Positions 1 through 10,768 of a DNA stretch of 64,000 nucleotides are shown here, one piece after another; the first letter of the stretch is position 1, and every line of letters starts with the position of its first letter. Source of the DNA: an uncultured SAR86 cluster bacterium (GTDB lineage: Bacteria > Pseudomonadota > Gammaproteobacteria > Magnimaribacterales > Magnimaribacteraceae). The position numbers were made by a program, and so were the translations under genes. The DNA lies in the NCBI GenBank assembly GCA_902537425.1, contig CACBBD010000004.1:1-64000 (forward strand), in the 5' to 3' direction. The notes below the pieces were generated by a model. It saw only the letters and a list, made by a program, of their open reading frames with translations, did not search any database and was not told where the DNA came from.

Positions 1-927
1 GCAATTGAAGCAAGTAAAGGTAATGACACGTCTTCTTTTTTGTTTTTAGCAGATTATCATTCTTTGATAAAAAACTTAGATTCTAAGCTTACTCATGAAT
101 CAAGTTTTGAAATAGCTGCATGTTGGCTAGCTTGTGGACTCGATCCAAAAAAAGTGACCTTTTATCGTCAATCTGATATTCCACATATATTCGAATTAGC
201 TTGGATACTTGGCTGTTTAACATCAAAAGGACTCTTAAACAGGGCCCATGCATACAAAGCTGCCGTATCAGATAATGAATTGAGTGGTGCAAAGGATGTG
301 GATAAAGGAGTAACCATGGGTTTATTTAATTATCCTATTTTGATGGCTGCAGATATATTGATGTTTGGCGCAGACATAGTACCGGTTGGACAAGACCAGA
401 AACAGCATATTGAAATGACAAGGGACATTGCACTCAGGTTCAATCATCACTACGGAGACTTATTAACACCTCCTGAAGCGAAGATAAGTAAACTAACTGG
501 AGTATTACCTGGAATAGATGGCAGAAAGATGAGTAAGTCATATAATAATACGATTCCAATTTTTGCCGATGAAGGTTCCTTAAAAAAGACGGTTATGAAG
601 ATCAAGACTAATTCTCTTGAACCAGGAGTTCCAAAAGATGTTACAGATTGCAATATTTTTGCGATCTTTAAATCTATTGCGAATGAAAACGATGTAAAGA
701 GCTTTCAGCAAATGTACGAGGAAGGTATTGGCTGGGGAGATGCAAAGACGTATCTTTTTGATAACCTTTCTTCATTTCTGTCTTCTTATAAAAAAGAATA
801 TCTAAAGATAATAAAAGATAGAGATTATGTTGAGTCAGTTTTAAAAGAAGGAGCCCATAAAGCATTGGAGGTTTCAACACCACTTATTGAGGATATAAGG
901 AATTCTGTAGGCATTAAAGGGTTTTAA
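1..927 (+). CDS. trpS: Tryptophan--tRNA ligase (5' truncated by window edge)
   Basis: Frame is open from base 1 (AIEASKGNDTSSFLFLADYHSL...); contains GQDQKQHIEMTRDIA and the class I KMSKS motif (GRKMSKSYNNTI). Confidence 0.95.
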   Translation, partial: AIEASKGNDTSSFLFLADYHSLIKNLDSKLTHESSFEIAACWLACGLDPKKVTFYRQSDIPHIFELAWILGCLTSKGLLNRAHAYKAAVSDNELSGAKDVDKGVTMGLFNYPILMAADILMFGADIVPVGQDQKQHIEMTRDIALRFNHHYGDLLTPPEAKISKLTGVLPGIDGRKMSKSYNNTIPIFADEGSLKKTVMKIKTNSLEPGVPKDVTDCNIFAIFKSIANENDVKSFQQMYEEGIGWGDAKTYLFDNLSSFLSSYKKEYLKIIKDRDYVESVLKEGAHKALEVSTPLIEDIRNSVGIKGF

Positions 928-1493
928 TGGACACTCTGAAAGTATCATCTTTAAGTGAAAATTTTAAGTTAGTTAAGGAACAGCATTTCAACATTCGTCT
1001 GCATGACCATGGCCTTCTAAGACTGATCCCTTTATCAGTAGATCCTGAATTACTTAAAATGACAGACAAATTTTTTTTTCATACTTTGGTTAATTCGCAA
1101 GCCTACCAAGAAATGTTTTTTGATCATTTCAGTCAAAAGAGTGCTGATAAGCATGGTCCATTTTTATTGAGTAGCATCAAACACGATGATTTTACAAGCA
1201 TTACAAATTCTCATTTAAGAGAGGAGATTATTCAGGTAGTAAGTACTCCAAAATGGTCCTGTCCTCCAATTGGTAAAAGAGAACTTACTAATGTAAAAAA
1301 ATTATTGGATTCAATAATTAATGATGAGTCTGAAACATATTTTTTAAAGAAATGTCTGACTTTCAATTCTTCATCTCAAGAAGCTATTGTTTATGAGCAT
1401 GAATGGTCGCATAGCCTTACAAGTTATTATGAGTATGTCCTCAAAGACGTTATTAATAAAAAGATTTTTTTACTCATAATTACGTATGAGTAA
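927..1493 (+). CDS. Hypothetical protein
   Basis: 188 aa ORF abutting the trpS stop (TAATG) and overlapping the next CDS; no family recognised. Confidence 0.65.
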   Translation: MDTLKVSSLSENFKLVKEQHFNIRLHDHGLLRLIPLSVDPELLKMTDKFFFHTLVNSQAYQEMFFDHFSQKSADKHGPFLLSSIKHDDFTSITNSHLREEIIQVVSTPKWSCPPIGKRELTNVKKLLDSIINDESETYFLKKCLTFNSSSQEAIVYEHEWSHSLTSYYEYVLKDVINKKIFLLIITYE

Positions 1494-2736
1494 ATCGCTT
1501 GAAAAGCTACCTAAAACTATTTGGATTCTTGCTGCAGGCTTGCTTTGCGTTGGAGCAGGACAATCTATAGTCTTTATAACTATTCCTCCAATTGCACGAG
1601 ATCTTGGCTTAAATGAAATTCAAATAGGTTCAATTTTTGCCACTTCAGCATTAGCTTGGATGATTCTAAGTCCTATATGGGGATCATTAAGTGATTCTAT
1701 TGGACGAAAAAAAATAGTTGTCGTAGGTCTTTTTGGTTTTGCAATTTCTTTGATACTTTTTAGTTTTACAATCTCACTAGGACAAAGCGGCTTATTAGCA
1801 GGTACTTTTTTATTTATATTGTTGGTTTGTGCGAGACTACTGAATGGCATCTTTGGGAGCGCAACTAGACCCTCATCTGGAGGGTGGGTAGCTGATATAA
1901 GCTCTATTGAAACAAGGAGTAGAGCATTTGCTAGACTTGATTCAGGATTTTCAATGGGTAGGATACTAGGTCCTGCGGTAGCAGGTTTACTTTTACTAAT
2001 ATCTTACACTGCTCCGTTCTTCTTTTTTGCTATGGGTGCGTTCATAGTAATTATTTTTATTTCCTTACAAAAAACTCCCCCAATGATTTTTCAAGAGAAA
2101 AAGATTAAAAAGCTTACTTTGTTTGATGCCAGAGTCTGGCCCTTTTTAATTGTATCAGCAGGATTTGGTATATCTAATGCTGCCTTAGTACAAACTTCTT
2201 CATTTTTTTTCCAGGACGTAATAACTCCCTCTTCAGAGAACTATATAGCTCTTGCTAGCGTTGGTTTTATGCTTTCTGCATTAGGTGTATTAAACGGGCA
2301 ATTGGTTATAGCAGATAGACTTCAAACCTCGCCTGGATCTTTAGTAAAATTAGGTGTTATCCTTAATTTTTTTGCTCTTTTGGGGTATGCATATAGCTCT
2401 ACATTAGTGGAAGTATATATTTGTCTATTTTTTTATGGTCTTGGAGGAGGCATGTTAGGACCGGGTATATCATCTTCTTTATCATTATCTGTAGGCAAAG
2501 AATATCAAGGAATAGCAGGAGGTTTTTTAGGAATGGTGATTCCGATTGGACACGTTATTTCTCCATTAATTTCCATGCCTCTTTATATGCTCAATCCATC
2601 TTTACCTTACCTTTTAGGTGCTGCATTGATGTTCTTAGCTAGTATCTTTATTTTTTTTAATAAACGCCACAAATGGATAAGAGATAAAAATTACAAGGAA
2701 GACAGAAATTTGGAAGTATTTGAAAATTCCCAATAA
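1486..2736 (+). CDS. MFS transporter
   Basis: 416 aa, about 12 hydrophobic segments; MFS motif A-like GSLSDSIGRKKIV. Confidence 0.9.
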   Translation: MSKSLEKLPKTIWILAAGLLCVGAGQSIVFITIPPIARDLGLNEIQIGSIFATSALAWMILSPIWGSLSDSIGRKKIVVVGLFGFAISLILFSFTISLGQSGLLAGTFLFILLVCARLLNGIFGSATRPSSGGWVADISSIETRSRAFARLDSGFSMGRILGPAVAGLLLLISYTAPFFFFAMGAFIVIIFISLQKTPPMIFQEKKIKKLTLFDARVWPFLIVSAGFGISNAALVQTSSFFFQDVITPSSENYIALASVGFMLSALGVLNGQLVIADRLQTSPGSLVKLGVILNFFALLGYAYSSTLVEVYICLFFYGLGGGMLGPGISSSLSLSVGKEYQGIAGGFLGMVIPIGHVISPLISMPLYMLNPSLPYLLGAALMFLASIFIFFNKRHKWIRDKNYKEDRNLEVFENSQ

Positions 2737-2797
2737 ACCCCGATAGAGCTAATTGTGTAATATTTGTTATAGTGTAATTATTAAATGAGGAGAGTTA

Positions 2798-3691
2798 ATG
2801 TTTAAAGAAGACTTACTAAAGGGAAAGAGAATATTGGTTACCGGGGGTGGTTCTGGATTGGGTAAGGAAATGTCTAGATATTTCTTAAAATACGGTGCCG
2901 AGGTTCTTATATGTGGCAGAAGAGTAGGAGTATTAGAAGACACTGCAAAGGAATTAATGGATGAAAACGGTGGAAGTGTTATGTGTTATGGTCTAGATAT
3001 TAGGGGAGCTCAAGATGTAGATAACACTATTAATGAAATTTTTGAAGAAGGACCAATTCACGGATTGGTAAATAATGCTGCTGGTAATTTTATTTCAAGA
3101 ACACAAGATCTTTCATATAGAGGTTTTGATGCTATAGCTAGTATTGTATTTCACGGGACTTTCTATGTTACTCATTCAGTAGGAAGAAGGTGGCTTGAAC
3201 TGGGCATGGGCGGAAATATCATTTCCATACTTGCAACATGGGTTTGGACTGGATCAGCCTTTACAGTTCCATCGGCAATGTCAAAAAGTGGTATCCATGC
3301 AATGACTCAATCATTAGCTACTGAATGGGGAAAGACAGGAATAAGAATAAATGCTATCGCTCCTGGTCCATTTCCAACTGAAGGAGCTTGGGCAAGACTT
3401 TCTCCAGGTCAGAGTCCTGAGGAAGCTTCATCTGATTCAAGCGGAAGTTATAGTCAAAATCCGATGGGGAGAGTCGGTGAGATGGAAGAATTAGGGAACC
3501 TTGCTACCTTTTTGATGTCTGATGGTTGTAACTACCTCAACGGACAAACAATTGCTATAGATGGAGCAGAATATTTGACCGGAGGAACCTTTTATAGAGC
3601 CTTAGCATCTATGAAAGATGAAGATTGGGAAGCAATAAGAGATAGTATTAAAAAAACTAATGAGAAAGATAAGGCTAAAAGGTCTGTCTAA
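2798..3691 (+). CDS. SDR family oxidoreductase (2,4-dienoyl-CoA reductase-like)
   Basis: GKRILVTGGGSGLGKEMSRYF Rossmann motif, NNAAGNF, C-terminal LNGQTIAIDGAEYL. Confidence 0.88.
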   Translation: MFKEDLLKGKRILVTGGGSGLGKEMSRYFLKYGAEVLICGRRVGVLEDTAKELMDENGGSVMCYGLDIRGAQDVDNTINEIFEEGPIHGLVNNAAGNFISRTQDLSYRGFDAIASIVFHGTFYVTHSVGRRWLELGMGGNIISILATWVWTGSAFTVPSAMSKSGIHAMTQSLATEWGKTGIRINAIAPGPFPTEGAWARLSPGQSPEEASSDSSGSYSQNPMGRVGEMEELGNLATFLMSDGCNYLNGQTIAIDGAEYLTGGTFYRALASMKDEDWEAIRDSIKKTNEKDKAKRSV

Positions 3692-3715
3692 GTAAAACTA
3701 AAGATGGGAGAAATT

Positions 3716-5152
3716 ATGAGTACTGAAACAATCAACGAAATGCATCGTGTTTTGGAGTTGCAAAAAAGCTTAAACATTAAAGAGGGTGCACCAGAAATAA
3801 ACTTAAGAAAAGATCGTCTTGATAGAGTCATTGCTATGGTTAATAAATATGACAAACAGATTATAGAAACTGTTAATCAAGATTTTGGTAATAGAGATTC
3901 TATGATGTCAGCAGTTACAGAAGTTGCTTCAGTTGTTGGTCCCATGGAGCATGCCAAAAAGAACTTAAAAAAATGGATGCGTACAGAAAAAAGAAAAGCT
4001 GCAATTGCTCCTTTGGGATCTGCGCTTTCATTGTTGGGCGCTAAAGCTGAAGTTAGATATCAGCCCAAAGGTGTCGTTGGGGCAATCAGTCCCTGGAATT
4101 TCCCAATGAATCTTGCTCTTGCTCCGCTTGCAGGAATTATTGCTGCTGGTAATCGAGTTATGCATAAACCTTCAGAATTAACTCCTGCTACTTCAGATCT
4201 TTTAAAATTGATGGTTGAAGAGTACTTTGATGAAGCTGAAATGGCAGTATTTGTAGGAGATGCTGAAGTGGGAGCGGCGTTTAGTGGTCTAGCTTTTGAC
4301 CATTTGATCTTTACCGGAGGAACGTCCATAGCAAAACATGTTATGAAGGCCGCCTCTGAAAATTTAGTACCTCTAACATTAGAGCTTGGAGGAAAGTCAC
4401 CTGTAGTTGTAGGTAAAGATGCAAAAATTAAAGATACAGCACAAAGAGTCATGCAAGGTAAGACTATGAATGCAGGGCAAATATGCTTAGCTCCAGATTA
4501 CGCATTGGTACCGGAAGGAAAAGTTGATGAATTTGTCAAAGCTAGTGTAGAAGTTACTTCGGAGATGTTCCCTGAAATGAAAGATAATGATGACTTTACA
4601 TCTATAATAAATCAACGTCACTACGACAGGATTCAAGGATATTTAGATGATGCTAAAGAAAAAGGAGCAGATATTGTTGAAATAAATCCTTCCAATGAAG
4701 ATTTTTCTCAACAACCTCATCATAAAATCCCTCCAACTTTAGTTTTGAATCCCTCTGAGGATATGAAAATTATGCAAGAAGAGATATTTGGTCCTGTACT
4801 GCCTATCAAAACTTATAATGATGTATCAGAACCTGTGGAATATATTAATAGTAAAGATAGACCATTAGGTTTGTACTATTTCGGAAACGATAATACTGAA
4901 AAAGATTATGTCTTAGATAACACGACTTCTGGAGGGGTTACAATCAATGATGTTATTTCTCACATTCAAATGGAAGATCTTCCATTCGGTGGAGTTGGTC
5001 CGAGCGGTATGGGGTCTTATCATGGATATGATGGTTTCAAAGAATTTAGTCATGCTAAAGCTGTATATAAGCAAACTAAATTTAATTTGATGAAATTAGC
5101 TGGACTAGTACCACCTTACAAAAAGAAAGAAGAAAAGACTAAAACGGCATAA
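3716..5152 (+). CDS. Aldehyde dehydrogenase family protein (coniferyl-aldehyde dehydrogenase-like)
   Basis: LELGGKSPVVV, NAGQICLAPDYALVP, EEIFGPVLPI motifs. ATG at 3716 preceded by GGGAGAAATT is preferred over 3704. Confidence 0.92.
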   Translation: MSTETINEMHRVLELQKSLNIKEGAPEINLRKDRLDRVIAMVNKYDKQIIETVNQDFGNRDSMMSAVTEVASVVGPMEHAKKNLKKWMRTEKRKAAIAPLGSALSLLGAKAEVRYQPKGVVGAISPWNFPMNLALAPLAGIIAAGNRVMHKPSELTPATSDLLKLMVEEYFDEAEMAVFVGDAEVGAAFSGLAFDHLIFTGGTSIAKHVMKAASENLVPLTLELGGKSPVVVGKDAKIKDTAQRVMQGKTMNAGQICLAPDYALVPEGKVDEFVKASVEVTSEMFPEMKDNDDFTSIINQRHYDRIQGYLDDAKEKGADIVEINPSNEDFSQQPHHKIPPTLVLNPSEDMKIMQEEIFGPVLPIKTYNDVSEPVEYINSKDRPLGLYYFGNDNTEKDYVLDNTTSGGVTINDVISHIQMEDLPFGGVGPSGMGSYHGYDGFKEFSHAKAVYKQTKFNLMKLAGLVPPYKKKEEKTKTA

Positions 5153-5179
5153 AGTTTCCAATACTGATATAGGATTCTT

Positions 5180-6424
5180 GTGAAAAATATATCTTTATAT
5201 TTGGCATTAAAGTATTTCAAGTCCAGAAAAAATGGATTCGTTTCTTTCCATTCTGGAATGGCTATCGTTGGGATAACTATTGGTGTACTGGTTCTTATTT
5301 TAGTGACCTCAGTCATGAATGGTTTCCAGAAAGAACTTAAAGAAAGAATCTTAGAAACTATCCCTCATGCCTCTATCATTGGAAATATCCAATTAAAGGA
5401 ATATGATTCCATAGAGAAAATAGTTTACGAGAATTCGCAGGTTATTGGCGTTGCTCCTTATATTGAAACTCAAGGTTTATTGAGTTCTGGATCCTTTCTC
5501 AAAGGTGTCTATATTTATGGTGTAATACCTAAATATGAGAATACAGTATCCTCTATTGGTGACCACATTGTTAATGGTTCTTTGCAGACTCTTGAAGAAG
5601 ATAAATATAATCTGGTCATTGGAGATATCTTAGCTTACCAACTAAATGTTGAAGTAGGAGATTACGTCAATGTTCTCGTTCCCGATACTGGATTAGGATT
5701 AGCGGGTATATTTCCACGCACAAAGAAATTTAAAATTAGTGCAATTTTTAGTATTGGTTCACCAGAATTAGATCAAAGTTTTGCGTATATGAGTATTGCT
5801 AATGCATCAAAGTTATTGAGGATGAACCAGTCAATGACCGGAATAAGGATAAAATATCAAGATCTTTTTAGTTCGACTAATCAAATAAGATTTGATGCAG
5901 CAAATATTAGAAAAACTTCTAATAAAGAAATAATGACTAGTACTTGGCAGCAAAACTATGGAACTTTATTTGAAGCTATACAAAATGAGAGATTTTTAGT
6001 TTCTTTAATGTTGTTCATGCTTATTTTGCTATCTGCTTACAATTTGATGTCAATGCTGGTTATGACAGTTAATCAAAAGAAATCTCAGATCGCTATTTTA
6101 ATGACTATGGGTGCTACTTCTAAAACTATTAGAAATGTCTTTTTACTCTTTGGAGGCCTAGTTGGCTCTTTCGGAATTTTATTAGGTTGTTTTGCAGGAA
6201 TAATTATTTCAATAAATTTCGGTTCAATAATTAATTTTTTGGAAATCTTGTTAAACACTCAATTTTTAGAAGTATATTTTATTGATTATTTCCCAATAGA
6301 TATTAGATTTGAATGGATTTCCGCAATCTGCGCTGTCTCACTTATTTCCTGCATTTTGTTCACCATATATCCCGCAAGATTGGCTTCAAAAGTCGATCCA
6401 GTAGAAATATTAAATAATGAATGA
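5180..6424 (+). CDS. Lipoprotein-releasing ABC transporter permease, LolC/LolE family (possibly LolF-type)
   Basis: 414 aa with N-terminal ALKYFKSRKNGFVSFHSGMAIVGITIGVLVLI and C-terminal FtsX-like TM region; overlaps lolD; GTG start. Confidence 0.9.
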   Translation: MKNISLYLALKYFKSRKNGFVSFHSGMAIVGITIGVLVLILVTSVMNGFQKELKERILETIPHASIIGNIQLKEYDSIEKIVYENSQVIGVAPYIETQGLLSSGSFLKGVYIYGVIPKYENTVSSIGDHIVNGSLQTLEEDKYNLVIGDILAYQLNVEVGDYVNVLVPDTGLGLAGIFPRTKKFKISAIFSIGSPELDQSFAYMSIANASKLLRMNQSMTGIRIKYQDLFSSTNQIRFDAANIRKTSNKEIMTSTWQQNYGTLFEAIQNERFLVSLMLFMLILLSAYNLMSMLVMTVNQKKSQIAILMTMGATSKTIRNVFLLFGGLVGSFGILLGCFAGIIISINFGSIINFLEILLNTQFLEVYFIDYFPIDIRFEWISAICAVSLISCILFTIYPARLASKVDPVEILNNE

Positions 6425-7076
6425 AGAGATTATTAATATTGAGAACATAGATAAATCCTTTGGTGAAGGTGATAAACTTCTGCAGGTTTTTAAAAATTTT
6501 TCTTTTAGTCTTCATCAAGGTGAGACTATTGGGTTAGTTGGTGCTTCTGGATCAGGCAAGTCAACACTTCTGCATATTATTTGTGGACTAGATAGACCAG
6601 ATTCAGGTTCTGTAAAGATAAAAGGCGTAGATATTACAGAACTAAACTATGATGAGAGATCTCAACTTAGAAATAAGGAAATAGGATTTGTTTATCAATT
6701 CCACCACTTGTTGCCAGATTTGACAGCATTGGAAAATATTGCGTTACCGGCATTACTAGCAGGAACTAACCATATTGAAGCCATGAGGAATTCTTCACTT
6801 CTTCTGGAACAAGTGAATCTATTTGGTAAAGAAAACAATACTCCAAATGAGCTGTCGGGAGGTGAAAGACAGAGAGTTGCCATAGCAAGAGCTATGTCCA
6901 ATAACCCATCATGTTTGATTATGGATGAACCGACTGGAAATTTAGATACAAAGAATGTTGAAAATTTTATGACTCTTTTAACGGACATGGTTTCCATAAG
7001 AAACGTAGCTCTATTAATAGCTACTCATGACACAAAGGTCTCTAGTCGACTGGATAGATTGTTAAGTTTAGAATAA
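6417..7076 (+). CDS. lolD: Lipoprotein-releasing system ATP-binding protein LolD
   Basis: Walker A GASGSGKST, LSGGERQRVAIARAM signature, Walker B CLIMDEPTGNLD. Confidence 0.93.
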   Translation: MNEEIINIENIDKSFGEGDKLLQVFKNFSFSLHQGETIGLVGASGSGKSTLLHIICGLDRPDSGSVKIKGVDITELNYDERSQLRNKEIGFVYQFHHLLPDLTALENIALPALLAGTNHIEAMRNSSLLLEQVNLFGKENNTPNELSGGERQRVAIARAMSNNPSCLIMDEPTGNLDTKNVENFMTLLTDMVSIRNVALLIATHDTKVSSRLDRLLSLE

Positions 7077-7081
7077 AGAAG

Positions 7082-9889
7082 ATGGATAAAAGCAATCAAG
7101 AATTATCCAGTATAAAACTCTATGGTAGGTTGTTGACCTATGTTCTTCCTTATATTCCTCTATTTATTGTAAGTATTTTAGGATTTGCAATTTATTCAGG
7201 CTCTCAAGTAGCTGCTACAGAATGGTTAAAAAGAGTTATAGATTATGTAAGTAGTCCTGAAGGCGATTTAAGATTAGTGCTTCCGCTTGCTTTAATAGCT
7301 ATCGCATTTGTAAGAGGTATAGGTTTCTTCGTAGGAAACTATTTATTGTCCTCTATTTCTAATAGATTAGTTCACAACCTAAGAACTGAACTATTTGAAA
7401 AATTAACTATACTCCCTAGTTCTTTTTATGACGCTCATAGTTCTGGTCACCTTATTTCTAGAATTACCTTCAATGTTATGCAGGTGACCGGTGCAGCAAC
7501 TAATGCATTAAAAATTCTAATACGGGAAGGTCTTTTAGTAATTGGATTAATTACTTATCTGATGTATTTAAACTGGAAGCTAGCATTGTTTCTATTTATT
7601 GCAGCACCTTTCATTGCTCTTATAGTTAGTATTGCAGCAAAAAGGTTAAGGAGAATAAGTGGGAAAATTCAAACGGCTATGGGAGATGTGACTCATGTTG
7701 CATCTGAAACTATTAATGGATATGAAGAGGTTAAATCTTTTGGTGGTGAAGATTATGAAATAGACAGATTTAATAAGGCAAGTGATAACAATAGAAAACA
7801 AAATTTAAAACTAGAGGCTACAAATTCAATTGCATCACCCTTAGTTCAAATGTTTGTTTCTGCGGCGTTAGCACTAGTTACTTGGTTGGCTCTTGATGCT
7901 TCCGTAGTATCTGTGATGACACCAGGAACCTTTATAGCCTTTTTTACTGCAGCAGGTATGTTAGCTAAACCAGTTAGACAATTATCTGAAATTAATAGCC
8001 AAATACAGAAGGGATTAGCTGCTGCTGAAGATATTTTTAGTCAATTAGATGAAGAGATTGAAAAAAATGATGGCATATTCAAATCTGATGAAATTAAAGG
8101 TGAGATTCAATTTAGTAATGTTTCCTTCGCCTATGCTAAATCTACTCAAAATATACTCAATAATATTAATCTTGAAATAAGTATAGGAGAGTCAGTTGCA
8201 TTTGTTGGAAAGTCAGGTGCAGGCAAAACAACCCTAATGAGCCTTCTTCCAAGATTTTATGATGATTTTGAAGGAGAAATAAAGATTGATGGAGTATTGT
8301 TGAGGGAATTTGAAATAAAGAATCTAAGGTCACACATAGCTCTAGTAAGTCAAAACATTACTTTATTTAATGACACTATCGCTAATAATATTAATTATGG
8401 TTCTGAAGAGAGATCACTTGAAGAAATTAAAGTAGCTGCACAAAAAGCCAATGCTCATGATTTCATAGAAGCCCTACCTGATGGTTATGAAACAATTGCC
8501 GGAGATGATGGTGTTCTTCTATCAGGTGGCCAAAGACAGAGAATCGCTATTGCTAGAGCTCTATTAAAAGATGCTCCTATTCTAATCCTTGATGAAGCCA
8601 CTTCTGCGCTGGATTCTGAATCAGAGAATTATATTCAGGAAGCCTTGTTGGAACTGACAAAAAATAGGACAACATTGGTAATTGCGCATAGATTATCAAC
8701 TATTGAGAATTCAGATAAAATTGTAGTGCTTGAATCCGGTCATATTGTTGAAATAGGTTCACATGAAAGCTTAATTTCTCAAGATGGGCACTATGCAGAA
8801 TTACACAAGAATCAATTTAAAGATGATGAAGAAGATGGTCTAAGAAAAGAACCTCAAATAAATTTCCTTGAAGAAAATATTGATGATCTATCTTCGGCAA
8901 GTTTTATAGAGCAAAGTTGGTATCAGAAGAAATTATGGTTATGGCTTCTTTGGCCTCTTTCACTCTTAACGCAATTTGTTTCTAGAAGGAGAAGGAATAA
9001 ATTTTTAGATCAACCTAAACTATCCTGGAAACCTGAGGTCCCAGTTTTAGTGGTTGGTAATATTGTTGTGGGTGGAACCGGAAAAACACCACTAGCTATA
9101 TGGTTAACTAAATTACTTGAAAAGAACGGATATAAACCCGGCATCGTAAGCCGAGGTTATGGTGGATCATCTACTAAGCCTATTATTATTAATGATGAAA
9201 CTTCTGTAAATGTCAGTGGAGATGAACCATTGATTATTCATAGAAACACTCTAAGACCAGTTTGTATATCGACAAACAGAATAGCCGCAATAAAGAAATT
9301 ACTTGCAGATACCGATACCGATATCGTGATTAGTGATGATGGTTTACAACATTATAAGATGGATAGAGATATAGAAATTATAGTTTTTGATGGTAATAGG
9401 GGAATTGGAAATGGACTTTATTTGCCCGCTGGTCCATTAAGAGAGCCTTTAAAAAGAATAGATGAAGCTGATTTTATAGTTAGTTCATCAAAACTTACCA
9501 GATTGAAGACAAAACATAAAAATTACCTGATGAATTATCAGCCGATTGAATGGGCGAGAATCAAAGATAATAAAAGGTTCAATGCCAATTCTTGGCCATT
9601 ATCCAAAAATGTACATGCTGTAGCAGGGATAGGTAATCCAGCTAAGTTTTTTAATACTTTAATAAGCTTAGGCCTTAATCCTATAAGACATAGTTTTCCT
9701 GATCATTATCAATTTAAAGAGGAGGATCTTGATTTCGGAGATTCATTGCCAATTATTATGACGGAAAAAGATGCTGTAAGATGCCTCGAAATGAACTCCA
9801 ATAATCTTTGGTACTTATCTGTAGAAGCTAAATTTGAAAATGAAGATTTGGCCGAAAATATCTTGAATAAACTTAAAATAAACAAATGA
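7082..9889 (+). CDS. Fused lipid A flippase MsbA / tetraacyldisaccharide 4'-kinase LpxK
   Basis: 935 aa continuous ORF. N-terminal ~580 aa is an ABC exporter ([36 protein letters not shown]). C-terminal ~325 aa is LpxK ([54 protein letters not shown]). No Met or stop in the linker. Confidence 0.93.
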   Translation: MDKSNQELSSIKLYGRLLTYVLPYIPLFIVSILGFAIYSGSQVAATEWLKRVIDYVSSPEGDLRLVLPLALIAIAFVRGIGFFVGNYLLSSISNRLVHNLRTELFEKLTILPSSFYDAHSSGHLISRITFNVMQVTGAATNALKILIREGLLVIGLITYLMYLNWKLALFLFIAAPFIALIVSIAAKRLRRISGKIQTAMGDVTHVASETINGYEEVKSFGGEDYEIDRFNKASDNNRKQNLKLEATNSIASPLVQMFVSAALALVTWLALDASVVSVMTPGTFIAFFTAAGMLAKPVRQLSEINSQIQKGLAAAEDIFSQLDEEIEKNDGIFKSDEIKGEIQFSNVSFAYAKSTQNILNNINLEISIGESVAFVGKSGAGKTTLMSLLPRFYDDFEGEIKIDGVLLREFEIKNLRSHIALVSQNITLFNDTIANNINYGSEERSLEEIKVAAQKANAHDFIEALPDGYETIAGDDGVLLSGGQRQRIAIARALLKDAPILILDEATSALDSESENYIQEALLELTKNRTTLVIAHRLSTIENSDKIVVLESGHIVEIGSHESLISQDGHYAELHKNQFKDDEEDGLRKEPQINFLEENIDDLSSASFIEQSWYQKKLWLWLLWPLSLLTQFVSRRRRNKFLDQPKLSWKPEVPVLVVGNIVVGGTGKTPLAIWLTKLLEKNGYKPGIVSRGYGGSSTKPIIINDETSVNVSGDEPLIIHRNTLRPVCISTNRIAAIKKLLADTDTDIVISDDGLQHYKMDRDIEIIVFDGNRGIGNGLYLPAGPLREPLKRIDEADFIVSSSKLTRLKTKHKNYLMNYQPIEWARIKDNKRFNANSWPLSKNVHAVAGIGNPAKFFNTLISLGLNPIRHSFPDHYQFKEEDLDFGDSLPIIMTEKDAVRCLEMNSNNLWYLSVEAKFENEDLAENILNKLKINK

Positions 9890-10062
9890 CTAAGATCGAC
9901 AAAAAGCTATTAGATATACTCGTGTGTCCTGTCTCAAAAGGTTCTTTAGAACAAATTGGTGATGAGCTAATATGCAATGAAAGTAAGCTAGCTTATCCCA
10001 TAAAAGATGGAATACCCGTAATGATACCTGACGAGGCAAGAGACCTCTCTGATGAGCTATAG
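9886..10062 (+). CDS. ycaR: Trm112/YcaR family protein
   Basis: 58 aa ORF not in the supplied track: [58 protein letters not shown]. Overlaps the lpxK stop (ATGA) and the kdsB start; classical lpxK-ycaR-kdsB order. Confidence 0.92.
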   Translation: MTKIDKKLLDILVCPVSKGSLEQIGDELICNESKLAYPIKDGIPVMIPDEARDLSDEL

Positions 10063-10768
10063 AATAATTATTCCTGCCAGGATTGGCTCCACTAGACTAC
10101 CCAATAAGCCCCTTAAGGATATAGCTGGTAAAACCTTAATTGAAAGAGTAGTTGATCAGGCAAGAAAAACTACTGCTAAATCTATACATGTGGCAACTGA
10201 TTCTGAAGAAATTATGTATCACTGCAATGAAATTAATGTAGAGGCTCTTTTAACCAGTTCGAACCATAAAACAGGATCTGATAGATTATTTGAATCATGC
10301 GATATTTTACAATTGTTGGATGAAGAATTAATAATAAACATTCAGGGAGACGAGCCTTTCATAGATCCCAAGGATATTGAAAACTTAGCGCAATTAGCTG
10401 AAAAAGAAAATGCCAATATGGTTACTTTGTATTCAAGCCTAGTATCAAATGACTTAGCAAATAATAATGTGGTAAAACTTTGGTTGGATTCAAATATAGT
10501 TAAAGATTTCTCAAGAGATGTAGATCATCTACCGAGAAAAGACGCTAAGAAACATATAGGAGTCTATGGATATAAAGTAAATTTCCTTCAGAAGTTTATC
10601 AAATGGAAACAAAGCAAAAATGAGATTAAAAGAAATCTTGAGCAAATGCGAGTCATGGATAATGGAGAGAAAATTTATGCAATTGAATCATCGGGGAAAT
10701 ATCATATCGGTGTCGATACTGAAAGTGATCTCAAGCAAGCCACAGAGATAGCTCTAGATTTAGAATGA
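10052..10768 (+). CDS. kdsB: 3-deoxy-manno-octulosonate cytidylyltransferase
   Basis: [38 protein letters not shown]. Confidence 0.95.
   Translation: MSYRIIIPARIGSTRLPNKPLKDIAGKTLIERVVDQARKTTAKSIHVATDSEEIMYHCNEINVEALLTSSNHKTGSDRLFESCDILQLLDEELIINIQGDEPFIDPKDIENLAQLAEKENANMVTLYSSLVSNDLANNNVVKLWLDSNIVKDFSRDVDHLPRKDAKKHIGVYGYKVNFLQKFIKWKQSKNEIKRNLEQMRVMDNGEKIYAIESSGKYHIGVDTESDLKQATEIALDLE

Noticed and set aside
2421-2642. 73-aa plus-strand ORF
   Set aside because: Alternative frame inside the MFS transporter gene.
4060-4452. 130-aa minus-strand ORF
   Set aside because: Fully antisense to the aldehyde dehydrogenase with strong family motifs; shadow ORF.
9301-9330. Short GATACC/GATATC tandem repeat
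   Set aside because: Lies within lpxK and encodes the conserved [15 protein letters not shown] stretch; chance codon repetition.
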